DNA of 64,000 nt, taken from NCBI RefSeq assembly GCF_900110735.1, contig NZ_FOET01000016.1, forward strand, positions 62,001 to 126,000. Direction: 5' to 3'. Below the pieces are notes generated by a model. That model saw nothing but the letters and a program-made list of their open reading frames with translations, ran no database searches and was not told the origin of the DNA. Position 1 is the stretch's first letter. Every line of letters starts with the position of its first letter. This document shows positions 17,987 to 26,674 of this stretch, piece by piece. The stretch is from Streptomyces radiopugnans (GTDB lineage: Bacteria; Actinomycetota; Actinomycetes; Streptomycetales; Streptomycetaceae). A program made the translations under genes and the position numbers.

Positions 17987-18883
17987 ATGGCAGTCATCGT
18001 CTCCCCTACCCAACTCGCGCGCGAACTCACCGGTTCGCCTTCCCCACCGCATACCCCGCCAACGCTGCTCGATGTCCGCTGGGATCTGGCCGGCCCGTCC
18101 CGGCGCCCGGACTACGAGGCGGCGCACCTGCCCGGAGCCGTGTACGTCGACCTGGAGACCGAGCTGGCCGGGCCGGTGGGGGAGGGGACGGGCCGTCACC
18201 CGCTTCCGGACCCGGAGGCCTTCGGGGCGGCCATGCGCCGGGCCGGGGTCCGGCAGGGGCACCCGGTGGTGGTCTACGACGGCGGCCGGGGCTGGGCCGC
18301 GGCCCGTGCCTGGTGGCTGCTTCGCTGGGCGGGCCACGAGGACGTGCGGGTGCTGGACGGCGGCCTCGCGGCCTGGGAGGGCCCGCTGACCGGAGAGGTG
18401 CCGCAGCCGCCCGAGGGCGACTTCACGCCCCGGCCGGGCGCGCTGCCCGTGCTCGACGCCGACGGCGCGGCGGCCCTGGCCCGCACCGGGGTGCTGCTCG
18501 ACGCCCGCTCGGGCGAGCGCTACCGCGGCGAGGTCGAGCCGATCGACCGCGTCGCCGGGCACATCCCGGGCGCGGTGTCGGCGCCCACCACCGAGAACAC
18601 GGTCGAGAACACCGCCGGAGGCGTCTCCGGGAACGCCGGGAACGCCGCCGGGAGACCTCCCGGCGCCTTCCGGCCCGCCGCCGAACTGGCCGCCCGCTTC
18701 GCCGGACTGGGCATCGACGCGGACACCGAGGTCGGCGTCTACTGCGGTTCGGGAGTCTCGGCGGCCCACGAGGTCCTGGCGCTGGCGATCGCGGGCATCG
18801 ACGCGGCACTGTACCCGGGCTCCTGGTCGCAGTGGTCCGCCGACCCCTCCCGCCCGGTGGCCACGGGCCCCGAACCGGGCTGA
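17987..18883 (+). CDS. Thiosulfate/3-mercaptopyruvate sulfurtransferase (rhodanese, SseA-like)
   Basis: This 298-residue protein has tandem rhodanese domains. The C-terminal domain has the active loop CGSGVSA with catalytic C253. The N-terminal domain has Asp in the corresponding loop (VYDGGRG) and is inactive, as usual for the family. It transfers sulfane sulfur to cyanide or other acceptors in the cytoplasm. Between the two halves of the C-terminal domain, residues 202-222 form a low-complexity Asn/Gly/Ala insertion (NTVENTAGGVSGNAGNAAG) that looks like a repeat-expanded loop. It is convergent with sepH across a 17-bp hairpin. Confidence 0.88.
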   Translation: MAVIVSPTQLARELTGSPSPPHTPPTLLDVRWDLAGPSRRPDYEAAHLPGAVYVDLETELAGPVGEGTGRHPLPDPEAFGAAMRRAGVRQGHPVVVYDGGRGWAAARAWWLLRWAGHEDVRVLDGGLAAWEGPLTGEVPQPPEGDFTPRPGALPVLDADGAAALARTGVLLDARSGERYRGEVEPIDRVAGHIPGAVSAPTTENTVENTAGGVSGNAGNAAGRPPGAFRPAAELAARFAGLGIDADTEVGVYCGSGVSAAHEVLALAIAGIDAALYPGSWSQWSADPSRPVATGPEPG

Positions 18884-18914
18884 GGGCCGGGCCGGCGCAC
18901 GGCCGGCACACGCG

Positions 18915-18951
18915 CCGGAGGGCGGCGGGGCAGGGCCCCGCCGCCCTCCGG
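18915..18951. terminator. Bidirectional hairpin between rhodanese gene and sepH
   Basis: A perfect 17-bp GC stem (18915-18931 with 18935-18951) has loop AGG. It lies in a 98-base gap between convergent genes. Confidence 0.75.
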
Positions 18952-18981
18952 GCCCGCTTCCCGGGCCGTGCTGCCGCCGCC

Positions 18982-20010
18982 CTACTCCTGCTTCTTGCGC
19001 CGCGTGCCGAAGACGATCTCGTCCCAGCTGGGGACCGCGGCACGGCGGCCCGGGCGGACGCCGTCCGCCTCGGCCTGGCGGTCGGTGCTGCCGGTGAGCC
19101 GGTCGCGGTGGCCCGCCACCGAGCGCGGCATGAGCACATCGGCGTAGGCCGCCCCCGCGCTCGCCGCGGGGGCGGGTGGTTCCACCGCCTCCGGCTCCTC
19201 GGCCTCGTCCTCCGGCGCGCCGTCGGGCGAGGAGGACTGCTCCGGCACCACCAGGTCGCCCCGGAAGCTGGGCACCGCCTCCAACAGGCTGGTCAGGGAG
19301 TCCCGTTCGACGCCGGCGTCCTGGCCCGCGGCCTCCGGCGGATCGGACTCGGAGGCGTCGGACCGCTCCGTCCGGTCGAAGCGGTCGCGCGGCAGCCGCG
19401 CGATGCGCGGCACGAACGGGAAGCTCGGCTCGGGGGTGTCGTCGCTCTCGCCGATCAGCGCCCGCGCCTCGTCGTCCACGGCCTGCACCAGCCGCCGCGG
19501 CGGATCGTACGTCCAGCTCGCCGAGTGGGGCTCGCCGGCCACCCGGTAGGCGAGCATCACCTCCCAGGTGCCGTCGTCCCGGCGCCAGGAGTCCCACTGC
19601 ACCGTCTCCTTGTCGGCGCCGCGCAGCATCAGCCGCTCGGCCACGGCCTCGCCGAGCTGCGGGCCGGTGCTCTCGCCGGGGCGGCGCACCGGCGTCTTGC
19701 GGGCCCGCTCGGCCATGAACGCGCGCTCGGCGAGCACCGGCCCCTCGAACCGCCGTACGCGGTCCACGGGGATGCCGGCGAGCTGGGCGACCTCCTCGGC
19801 GGTGGCTCCGGCCCGTATGCGGGCCTGGATGTCGCGGGGGCGCAGATGGCTCTCGACCTCGATCTCGATCTGGCCGAGCCTGGCGCGGTCGTTGCGGACG
19901 GCGGCGCGCAGCCGCTCGTCGATCGGGAGTGTGTACTCCGTGTTGTCGGCAGCCTTGAGCACCAGCCGTGTGCCGTCGTTGCTGACGGCCACGACACGCA
20001 GTTCGGGCAT
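18982..20010 (-). CDS. sepH: Septation protein SepH (DUF3071)
   Basis: This 342-residue actinobacterial cell-division protein stimulates assembly of FtsZ. The conserved N-terminal DUF3071 domain begins MPELRVVAVSNDGTRLVLKA and holds a helix-turn-helix-like segment at about 60-90 (RDIQARIRAGATAEEVAQLAG). The linker is acidic and disordered (about 220-300). The C-terminus carries the conserved short motif PSWDEIVFGTRRKKQE, thought to contact FtsZ. The ATG is preceded by GGGAGG. Upstream lies a 490-base non-coding region that must hold its promoter. Confidence 0.92.
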   Translation of the reverse strand: MPELRVVAVSNDGTRLVLKAADNTEYTLPIDERLRAAVRNDRARLGQIEIEVESHLRPRDIQARIRAGATAEEVAQLAGIPVDRVRRFEGPVLAERAFMAERARKTPVRRPGESTGPQLGEAVAERLMLRGADKETVQWDSWRRDDGTWEVMLAYRVAGEPHSASWTYDPPRRLVQAVDDEARALIGESDDTPEPSFPFVPRIARLPRDRFDRTERSDASESDPPEAAGQDAGVERDSLTSLLEAVPSFRGDLVVPEQSSSPDGAPEDEAEEPEAVEPPAPAASAGAAYADVLMPRSVAGHRDRLTGSTDRQAEADGVRPGRRAAVPSWDEIVFGTRRKKQE

Positions 20011-20501
20011 GGGAACCTCCCGGGTGGTGCCTGCCGACGTCACGTGCGTCGCTGCTCCCGCTAGACGAGTGTGGCGTGCCCGGGCGCAGCCTGCCACAAC
20101 CTTGCCGACCTGCCCGGCGTGTCGGGCCCGCGCCCTGATCCGCCACTGTGGCACGGTTGCCTGTTGACCACGGAAAGTGACCGAGGTGGTGACTGTCCGT
20201 GGTACCGGCTGACCGGGGCCAAGGTCAGGGCTCGCCACACTACTCCATTGGGGCCACGCCGTTGGATCGGCACGCCGCCCAAGTTCTCACAGTGCCGGGG
20301 AGTTGAACACCGCGCCGGCCGTAAAAAGACGGCATCGAAGGTGTGGATCTTCACGGAATCCGCCGAAACGGAACCACCACCTTGGCCGGAAACCGCCCTG
20401 CGGGGGCGGAGAGGAAGATATGTGCGACCCGGCCCGGTAGGGGGACGGGCGGGGCGGCGGGCTGACGGTGGCGAGTCGACGGTGGCGGGGCGGCGCCCGG
20501 C
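20011..20501. other. Intergenic region upstream of sepH
   Basis: No credible gene is seen here. It must contain the sepH promoter (minus strand) and the 3' end of the oxidase transcript, but no clear -10/-35 pair stands out. An imperfect hairpin (CCACGGA at 20168-20174 against TCCGTGG at 20196-20202, with two internal mismatches further in) is the only notable fold. Confidence 0.4.
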
Positions 20502-21845
20502 TCAGTCGCCCAGCACCCGCCGCAGGTGGTCGTTGCCGAACACCCGGTGCGGGTCGAGGCGGTCGCGCAGCGCGGTGAACTCCGCGAAGCGCGGATAGAC
20601 CTCGGACAGGTACCCGGCGTCGCGGCTGTGCAGCTTCCCCCAGTGGGGGCGCCCGCCGTGCGCGACCATGATCTGCTCGGCGGCCGTGAAGTACCGCTCG
20701 TGCGGGGTGCCCCGGTAGACGTGCACCGCTATGTAGGCGGTGTCGCGGCCAGAGGCCGTGGACAGCGTGATGTCGTCGGCGGGTGCGACGCGCACCTCGA
20801 CGGGGAAGTTCACCCGCAGTCCCGAACGGCCGACCACCGCCCGCAGTTCGCGCAGCGCCTCCACCGCGGCCGCCCGGGGCAGGGCGTACTCCATCTCCAC
20901 GAAGCGCACCCGGCGCGGCGAGGTGAACACCTTGTAGGGGATGTCGGTGTAGGTGCGGGCCGACAGTGCGCGGCCGGCGACCCGCGCGATGCCGGGCACG
21001 GCGGCGGGGAAGGCCCGGCCCACCGAACAGGCCGCCTGGAAGACGCCGTTGGAGAGGAACTCGTCCTCCAGCCAGCCGCCCAGGCGCGGCAGCGGGTCGG
21101 CCGGGCCGTCGCTGCGGTTGTTGCGCTTGGTGACGCAGCGGTCGGTGTGCGGGAACCAGTAGAACTCGAAGTGCTCGTTGTCGCGCACCAGATGGTCGAA
21201 GTCCGCCAGCACCGCGTCCAGGCGCATGGGCTCCTCGCGCGCGGTCAGCAGGAACAGCGGCTCCACGGCGAAGGTGATCTCGGTGATCACCCCCAGCGCC
21301 CCCAGGCCGATGCGGGCCGCCGCGAACACCTCCGGGTTCTCGCCGGCCTCGTCCCCGGAGCACCGCAGGACCGAACCGTCGGCCAGGACCATCTCCAGGG
21401 CGCGGATCTGGGCGGCCAGGGAGCCGGAGTCGCGGCCGGTGCCGTGGGTGCCGGTGCCGACCGCGCCGGAGACGGTCTGCTCCATGATGTCGCCCATGTT
21501 GGTCAGGGACAGGCCCTCGGCCGCCAGCGCCTCGTTGAGCTGCCTCAGCGGCGTCCCGGCGGCCACCGTCACCGTCCCGGCCCCGCGGTCGATCCGGCGG
21601 ATGCCGGTGAGGCGGTCGGGACGTATCAGCACCCCCTCGGTGGCGGCCACGGGCGTGAACGAATGCCCGGTGCCGGCGGCCTTGACCGTCAGCCCGTCCT
21701 CGGCGGCGCGGCGCACCACCTCCGCGAGCGCCTCGGCGGTGGAGGGGGCCGAGGTCCGCAGCGGGCGGGCGGTGGCGTTGCCCGCCCAGTTGCGCCACGT
21801 CGGCGGTGCGGGCCGCTTCGTACGCCGTGCTGTGCGCGTGCTCAT
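20502..21845 (-). CDS. D-arabinono-1,4-lactone oxidase-like FAD oxidoreductase
   Basis: This 447-residue flavoenzyme belongs to the vanillyl-alcohol-oxidase fold. The N-terminal FAD-binding domain contains GTGHSFTPVA, where H61 is positioned for covalent FAD attachment, and the C-terminal domain has the lactone-oxidase motif HWGKLH. Family members oxidise sugar lactones such as gulono-, galactono- or arabinono-lactone or polyols (alditol oxidase). Length and motifs fit the actinobacterial lactone/alditol oxidases; the true substrate is unknown. The ATG has GGGAGGG about 10 bases upstream. It is divergent from hemH. Confidence 0.82.
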   Translation of the reverse strand: MSTRTARRTKRPAPPTWRNWAGNATARPLRTSAPSTAEALAEVVRRAAEDGLTVKAAGTGHSFTPVAATEGVLIRPDRLTGIRRIDRGAGTVTVAAGTPLRQLNEALAAEGLSLTNMGDIMEQTVSGAVGTGTHGTGRDSGSLAAQIRALEMVLADGSVLRCSGDEAGENPEVFAAARIGLGALGVITEITFAVEPLFLLTAREEPMRLDAVLADFDHLVRDNEHFEFYWFPHTDRCVTKRNNRSDGPADPLPRLGGWLEDEFLSNGVFQAACSVGRAFPAAVPGIARVAGRALSARTYTDIPYKVFTSPRRVRFVEMEYALPRAAAVEALRELRAVVGRSGLRVNFPVEVRVAPADDITLSTASGRDTAYIAVHVYRGTPHERYFTAAEQIMVAHGGRPHWGKLHSRDAGYLSEVYPRFAEFTALRDRLDPHRVFGNDHLRRVLGD

Positions 21846-21988
21846 CGCTGACGGCCCTCCCCATGGCTGGCGTACCGCGCGGGCGCTGGACCCGGCGGGT
21901 CGGAGGGGGATCATACTCACGCGGGCCGTTCCCGGCCCCACCGCGGGTCCGGGCGGTGTGCTCAGCGGCCGGATGGCAGGATCGAGAC

Positions 21989-23101
21989 ATGTCCGACGCA
22001 ACTGACGCCCGCCCCTACGACGCCCTGCTGCTGCTGTCCTTCGGAGGACCGGAGGGCCCCGACGACGTGGTGCCGTTCCTGGAGAACGTCACCCGCGGAA
22101 GGGGGATCCCGCGGGAGAGGCTGGAGGAGGTCGGGCAGCACTACTACCTGTTCGGCGGCGTCAGTCCGATCAACGCCCAGAACCGCGAGCTGCTCGCCGC
22201 CCTGCGCGAGGACTTCGCCGCCAACGGGCTGGACCTGCCCGTCTACTGGGGCAACCGGAACTGGGCGCCGTACCTGACCGACACCCTGCGGGAGATGGCG
22301 GCCGACGGCCGCCGCCGGATCCTGGTGCTGGCCACCAGCGCGTACGCCTCGTACTCCGGCTGCCGCCAGTACCGGGAGAACCTCGCCGAGGCCCTGGCCG
22401 CCCTGGAGGCCGAGGGGCTCCCGGTGCCGCGGGTGGACAAGCTGCGGCACTACTTCAACCACCCCGGCTTCGTCCGCCCCATGACCGACGGGGTGCTGGC
22501 CTCACTCGCCGAGCTGCCCGAGGACGTCCGCGCGGGGGCGCACCTGGTCTTCACCACCCACTCCATCCCCCTCTCCCAGGCCGAGACCTCCGGGCCCGCC
22601 GGCGGCGCCTACGTCGCCCAGCACCTGGACGTGGCCCGGGTGATCGCCGACGCGGTGCGCGAGGAGACCGGGGTGGACAGGCCCTGGGAGCTGGTCTACC
22701 AGTCCCGCAGCGGCGCCCCGCACATCCCCTGGCTGGAGCCGGACGTCTGCGACCACCTGGAGACGCTGCACGGGCAGGGCGCGCCGGCCGCGGTGATGGT
22801 CCCGATCGGCTTCGTCTCGGACCACATGGAGGTCCTGTACGACCTCGACACCGAGGCGATGGCCAAGGCCGGGGAGCTGGGCCTGCCGGCGGTGCGGTCG
22901 GCCACCGTCGGGGCCGACCCGCGCTTCGCCGCGGCCGTGCGCGATCTGGTGACCGAGCGCGCCGCCGCCGAGCGCGGCGAGCACCCCGAGCGCTGCGCAC
23001 TGGGCGCGCTGGGCCCCAGCCACGACGTGTGCCCGGTGGGCTGCTGCCCGGCCCGTACGCCGAAGCCCGCCGCCGCGGGCGCCGACAGCCCGTACGCCTG
23101 A
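21989..23101 (+). CDS. hemH: Coproporphyrin ferrochelatase
   Basis: This 370-residue enzyme inserts iron into the porphyrin. It begins DALLLLSFGGPEGPDDVVPF and has the catalytic His in FTTHSIPLSQ and Glu-containing block SDHMEVLYDLD. Actinobacteria use the coproporphyrin-dependent haem route, so the substrate is coproporphyrin III (the name CpfC is also used). Cysteines typical of the 2Fe-2S actinobacterial form are present: C in YSGCRQYREN and a C-terminal group CALGA...CPVGCC. CAGGAT ends seven bases before the ATG, suggesting a leaderless mRNA. The next gene starts about 50 bases later. Confidence 0.92.
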   Translation: MSDATDARPYDALLLLSFGGPEGPDDVVPFLENVTRGRGIPRERLEEVGQHYYLFGGVSPINAQNRELLAALREDFAANGLDLPVYWGNRNWAPYLTDTLREMAADGRRRILVLATSAYASYSGCRQYRENLAEALAALEAEGLPVPRVDKLRHYFNHPGFVRPMTDGVLASLAELPEDVRAGAHLVFTTHSIPLSQAETSGPAGGAYVAQHLDVARVIADAVREETGVDRPWELVYQSRSGAPHIPWLEPDVCDHLETLHGQGAPAAVMVPIGFVSDHMEVLYDLDTEAMAKAGELGLPAVRSATVGADPRFAAAVRDLVTERAAAERGEHPERCALGALGPSHDVCPVGCCPARTPKPAAAGADSPYA

Positions 23102-23151
23102 CAGCCGCCCGACAGCCGTCCGACGCCCGTCCGACACCGCCGAGGAGAGCC

Positions 23152-24036
23152 GTGACCGACGCCGCAAGCTCCGCCGGGACCCCCGCAGGCAGCCCCACCG
23201 GGACCGGAACGGAGACCGACCGCGCGACCGCCGCCGTGGCCGATCCGCTCAGGAGGGAACTCCTGGGCCTCGCGCTGGAGGCCGCCCGCCGGGCGGGCGC
23301 GCTGCTGAGCGAGGGCCGCCCCGCCGATCTGGGGGTGGCCGCGACCAAGAGCAGCCCCGTCGACGTCGTCACCGAGATGGACCTCGCCTCCGAGAAGCTG
23401 ATCACCGGCTTCCTGGCCGACCACCGCCCCGAGGACGGCTTCCTGGGGGAGGAGGGGGCCTCCACCGAGGGCGGCAGCGGGGTGCGCTGGGTGATCGATC
23501 CGATCGACGGCACCGTGAACTACCTCTACGGACAGCCCGCCTGGGCCGTCTCGATCGCCGCCGAGCACCGGGGTGAGACGGTCGTCGGCGTGGTCCACGT
23601 CCCGCCGCGCGGCGAGACGTACCACGCGGTGCTGGGCGCCGGCGCCTGGCTGAACGGGGAACGCGTGCGCTGCCGCCCCTCGCCGCCGCTGGAGCAGGCG
23701 CTGATCGGCACCGGCTTCAACTACGTCGCCGGGCGGCGGCAGGCCCAGGCCGGGGTGGTCCGCCGACTGCTGCCGAGGGTCCGCGACATCCGCCGCTCCG
23801 GTTCGGCCGCCATCGACCTGTGCGACGTGGGCGGCGGGCGGCTGGACGGCTTCTACGAACGGGGGCTGCACCCCTGGGACTTCGCCGCGGGCGATCTGGT
23901 CGCCCGCGAGGCGGGCGCCCTCACCGGCGGGCGGCCCGGCTCCCCGCCGACGGGCGAACTGACGGTGGCCGCCTCGCCCGGGGTCTTCGACGTGCTCCAG
24001 CCGCTGCTGGAGGAACTGGGTGCCTGGCACGACTGA
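23152..24036 (+). CDS. Inositol monophosphatase family phosphatase
   Basis: This 294-residue Mg-dependent sugar phosphatase has the first motif FLGEEGAST, the second motif WVIDPIDGTVNYLYG and the C-terminal motif LHPWDFAAGDLVAREAG, all intact. Possible substrates are myo-inositol-1-phosphate, fructose bisphosphate or histidinol phosphate. The GTG start has GAGGAG five bases upstream. The N-terminal 30 residues are a Thr/Gly/Ala-rich tail not found in the family core. It lies downstream of hemH in the same direction and is followed by a very strong terminator. Confidence 0.88.
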   Translation: MTDAASSAGTPAGSPTGTGTETDRATAAVADPLRRELLGLALEAARRAGALLSEGRPADLGVAATKSSPVDVVTEMDLASEKLITGFLADHRPEDGFLGEEGASTEGGSGVRWVIDPIDGTVNYLYGQPAWAVSIAAEHRGETVVGVVHVPPRGETYHAVLGAGAWLNGERVRCRPSPPLEQALIGTGFNYVAGRRQAQAGVVRRLLPRVRDIRRSGSAAIDLCDVGGGRLDGFYERGLHPWDFAAGDLVAREAGALTGGRPGSPPTGELTVAASPGVFDVLQPLLEELGAWHD

Positions 24037-24082
24037 ACGGCTCCAGCCGGGGCACCAGGGGCACCGGCCCCCTCTGCGCCCG

Positions 24083-24133
24083 GCACACGGCAGCGCCCCG
24101 GAGGGGAGAACCCTCCGGGGCGCTGCCGTGTGC
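24083..24133. terminator. Very long perfect hairpin between IMPase gene and small protein gene
   Basis: A perfect 23-bp stem (24083-24105 with 24111-24133) closes the five-base loop GAGAA. It lies between convergent genes and ends seven bases before the stop codon of the minus-strand gene. Confidence 0.85.
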
Positions 24134-24140
24134 TGCCGGG

Positions 24141-24314
24141 TCAGGCGCTGGTGACGCCGACCTCCACTCCGTACTCGGCGGCCAGACGGCGCAGATCCTC
24201 GAGCTCGGCCTGCTCGACGTCCACCAGGAAGTCGTCGCCCGACTCACGAGCGCGGATCAGGTCGGACTCCGTGGTCCGTATGCGCTGCAGAATGCCTGCG
24301 GTGAACGCGTCCAT
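24141..24314 (-). CDS. Conserved 57-residue soluble protein
   Basis: This small gene reads MDAFTAGILQRIRTTESDLI at its start and ends EYGVEVGVTSA. It is almost entirely helical with many charged residues (RARESGDDFLVDVEQAELED) and no Cys, membrane segment or signal. From memory a near-identical short protein occurs at this position in many Streptomyces between the inositol monophosphatase gene and cutR. Codon third positions are strongly G/C and the N-terminal pattern is well formed, so this is a real gene. GAGGGGGCG lies about five bases upstream of the ATG. The function is unknown; two amphipathic helices suggest a small binding protein. It is divergent from cutR. Confidence 0.75.
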   Translation of the reverse strand: MDAFTAGILQRIRTTESDLIRARESGDDFLVDVEQAELEDLRRLAAEYGVEVGVTSA

Positions 24315-24488
24315 GGTGCGCCCCCTCGTCGTGGGTCGTCGGCACGGGGGTGTGCCGGGGGTGGGGCGATCACGGTGTACTCCCCGAGCGGTCGGCCGAC
24401 GGCTCTTCCGGGGCTGGGAGGACTGGGAAGAGGGGTCGTGAGATGCCGCCTACAGGGCGTGATCGCGGGTGTACTGCCGTCCTCCCCA

Positions 24489-24515
24489 CCTCAAACCTCA
24501 GAGAAACCTCAAGAG
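24489..24515 (+). repeat. CCTCA direct repeats in the cutR promoter region
   Basis: CCTCA occurs at 24489, 24496 and 24507. The last two lie in AACCTCA-GAG / AACCTCA-AGAG, an 11-base repeat unit (24494-24504, 24505-24515). About one helical turn between half-sites is the arrangement used by OmpR/PhoB-type regulators, so it is a candidate CutR site. Confidence 0.45.
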
Positions 24516-24735
24516 GGACGAAAATTCGGTGAACGGCTGCGACGGAAGTCCCTTACGGCCCGTTTACTGAGGTCGCGGGCACGATGGGCCACGATGGACA
24601 GGGCGGAACGGGAGGCGGCGCGCCCGGTCCGCCGGGCCGGGGCTCATCCCGTCCCCGCTCCGCACCGCTGCCGCGCCGCCCTCGAACCCCTCGGGGCGGT
24701 TCCCCCGTCCCGCGAACCCAGGAAGGACACCACCC

Positions 24736-25389
24736 GTGCGCGTACTCGTCGTCGAGGACGAGCGGCTGCTCGCCGATGCCGTGGCCACCGGACTGCGCCG
24801 GGAGGCCATGGCCGTCGACGTGGTCTACGACGGCGCCGCGGCCCTCGAACGCGTCGGGGTCAACGACTACGACGTGGTGGTGCTCGACCGCGACCTGCCG
24901 CTGGTCCACGGTGACGACGTGTGCCGCGAGATCATCCGGCTGGGCCTGCCCACCCGGGTGCTGATGCTCACCGCCTCCGGCGACGTCAGCGACCGGGTGG
25001 AGGGCCTGGAGCTGGGCGCGGACGACTACCTGCCCAAGCCCTTCGCCTTCAGCGAGCTGACCGCCCGGGTGCGGGCGCTGGGCCGCCGCAGCACCGCCCC
25101 CCTGCCGCCGGTGCTGGAGCGCGCCGGCATCCGGCTGGACCCCAACCGCCGCGAGGTCTTCCGGGACGGCCGGCAGGTGCAGCTGGCCCCCAAGGAGTTC
25201 GCGGTGCTGGAGGTGCTCATGCGGGGCGAGGGATCGGTGGTCTCCGCCGAGCAGCTCCTGGAGAAGGCCTGGGACGAGAACACCGACCCGTTCACCAACG
25301 TCGTACGGGTCACCGTGATGACCCTGCGCCGCAAACTCGGCGAGCCGCCGGTGATCGTCACCGTGCCCGGCTCCGGATACCGCATCTGA
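24736..25389 (+). CDS. cutR: Response regulator CutR
   Basis: This 217-residue OmpR/PhoB-type regulator has a receiver domain (1-115) with phosphoacceptor D51 in VVVLDRDLPL and conserved Lys in DDYLPKPF, and a C-terminal winged helix ending VPGSGYRI. The gene order and partner kinase identify it as CutR, named after a cloned Streptomyces lividans pair and recently linked to secretion stress in the cell envelope. The GTG start has AAGGA upstream. The kinase gene starts seven bases after its stop. A 420-base leader region upstream carries direct repeats that may be its own operator. Confidence 0.88.
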   Translation: MRVLVVEDERLLADAVATGLRREAMAVDVVYDGAAALERVGVNDYDVVVLDRDLPLVHGDDVCREIIRLGLPTRVLMLTASGDVSDRVEGLELGADDYLPKPFAFSELTARVRALGRRSTAPLPPVLERAGIRLDPNRREVFRDGRQVQLAPKEFAVLEVLMRGEGSVVSAEQLLEKAWDENTDPFTNVVRVTVMTLRRKLGEPPVIVTVPGSGYRI

Positions 25390-25396
25390 GCCCCTC

Positions 25397-26674
25397 ATGA
25401 CACCCAGCACGCCCGGTACCCCCGGCCCCCCGCCCCAGCCCCCGGCGACCCCGCCCAAGCCCACCTGGGACCCCTTCCAGCCGGGCCGCTCCCACCCCTG
25501 GCTGCGGCCCACCATCCGCATACGCCTGACCCTGCTGTACGGCGGGATGTTCCTGATCGCCGGGATGGTGCTGCTGGCGATCATCTACCTGCTGGCGGCC
25601 CAGGCGCTGAAGGACGGCAGCCACCTGCCCTTCCAGATCATCGGCGTGCGGGACCAGACCACCGACGCCGTGTGCAGCCTGCCCAGCCGGGCGGACGGCG
25701 GGGAGCTGACCCCCCAGGAGCTGACCGCCGCCGTCCAGCAGTGCATGGAGAACCAGCGGCAGGTGGCCCTGGAGGCCCTGCTCAACCACTCCCTGCTGGC
25801 CCTGCTGGGCCTGGCCGTGGCCGCCTTCGCCTTCGGTTACGTCATGGCCGGCCGGGTGCTCTCGCCGCTCGAGCGCATCACGCGCACCGCCCAGCGGGTC
25901 GCCGGTTCCGACCTGCACCGCCGCATCGAGCTGGACGGGCCGGACGACGAGCTCAAGGAGCTGGCCGACACCTTCGACCAGATGCTGGACCGGCTGGACC
26001 GGGCGTTCACCGCCCAGCAGCGGTTCGTCGCCAACGCCTCGCACGAGCTGCGCACCCCGCTGGCGATCAACCGCACCCTGCTGGAGGTGCAGCTCTCCGA
26101 TCCCGGCGCCTCGCCGGAGCTGGTCCAGCTCGGCAAGACGCTGCTCGCCACGAACGAGCGCAGCGAGCAGCTGGTGGAGGGCCTGCTGCTGCTCGCCCGC
26201 AGCGAGAACGAGATCGTCGACCGCAAGCCCGTGGACCTGGCCGAGGTCGCCTCCCAGGCCGTGGAGCAGGCGCGCGGCGAGGCCCAGGAACGGGGCGTGG
26301 AGCTGCGGGGCGTGCGCCAGCCCGCCTATGTGCAGGGCAGCGGGGTGCTGCTGGAACGGGTCGCGCTCAACCTGGTGCAGAACGCCGTGCGCTACAACGT
26401 CCCCCGTGACGGCTGGGTCTCGGTGGACACCCGGGCCCAGCCCGGGCAGGCGGTGCTGGTGGTGGAGAACACCGGCCCGGTGGTCCCGGCGTACGAGGTG
26501 GACAACCTCTTCGAGCCCTTCCGCAGGCTGCGCACCGAGCGCACCGGCAGCGACAGGGGGGTCGGCCTGGGCCTGTCGATCGTGCGGTCGGTGGTGCGCG
26601 CCCACGGCGGGGCGGTCACGGCCAGGCCGCGCGAGGAGGGCGGACTGGTGGTCCGGGTCACGCTCCCCGTCTGA
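25397..26674 (+). CDS. cutS: Sensor histidine kinase CutS
   Basis: This 425-residue membrane kinase has a Pro-rich cytoplasmic N-terminus (1-36), membrane helix one at about 43-68, an extracellular loop at about 70-128 with only two cysteines (C93, C116), and membrane helix two at about 130-150. A HAMP linker, the H box ASHELRTP with phosphorylated H216, the N box NLVQNAVRYN and the G boxes GVGLGLSIV follow. The spaced cysteine pair outside the cell could form a disulfide that reports redox or folding state, as proposed for CutS. It forms an operon with cutR, seven bases apart. Confidence 0.9.
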   Translation: MTPSTPGTPGPPPQPPATPPKPTWDPFQPGRSHPWLRPTIRIRLTLLYGGMFLIAGMVLLAIIYLLAAQALKDGSHLPFQIIGVRDQTTDAVCSLPSRADGGELTPQELTAAVQQCMENQRQVALEALLNHSLLALLGLAVAAFAFGYVMAGRVLSPLERITRTAQRVAGSDLHRRIELDGPDDELKELADTFDQMLDRLDRAFTAQQRFVANASHELRTPLAINRTLLEVQLSDPGASPELVQLGKTLLATNERSEQLVEGLLLLARSENEIVDRKPVDLAEVASQAVEQARGEAQERGVELRGVRQPAYVQGSGVLLERVALNLVQNAVRYNVPRDGWVSVDTRAQPGQAVLVVENTGPVVPAYEVDNLFEPFRRLRTERTGSDRGVGLGLSIVRSVVRAHGGAVTARPREEGGLVVRVTLPV

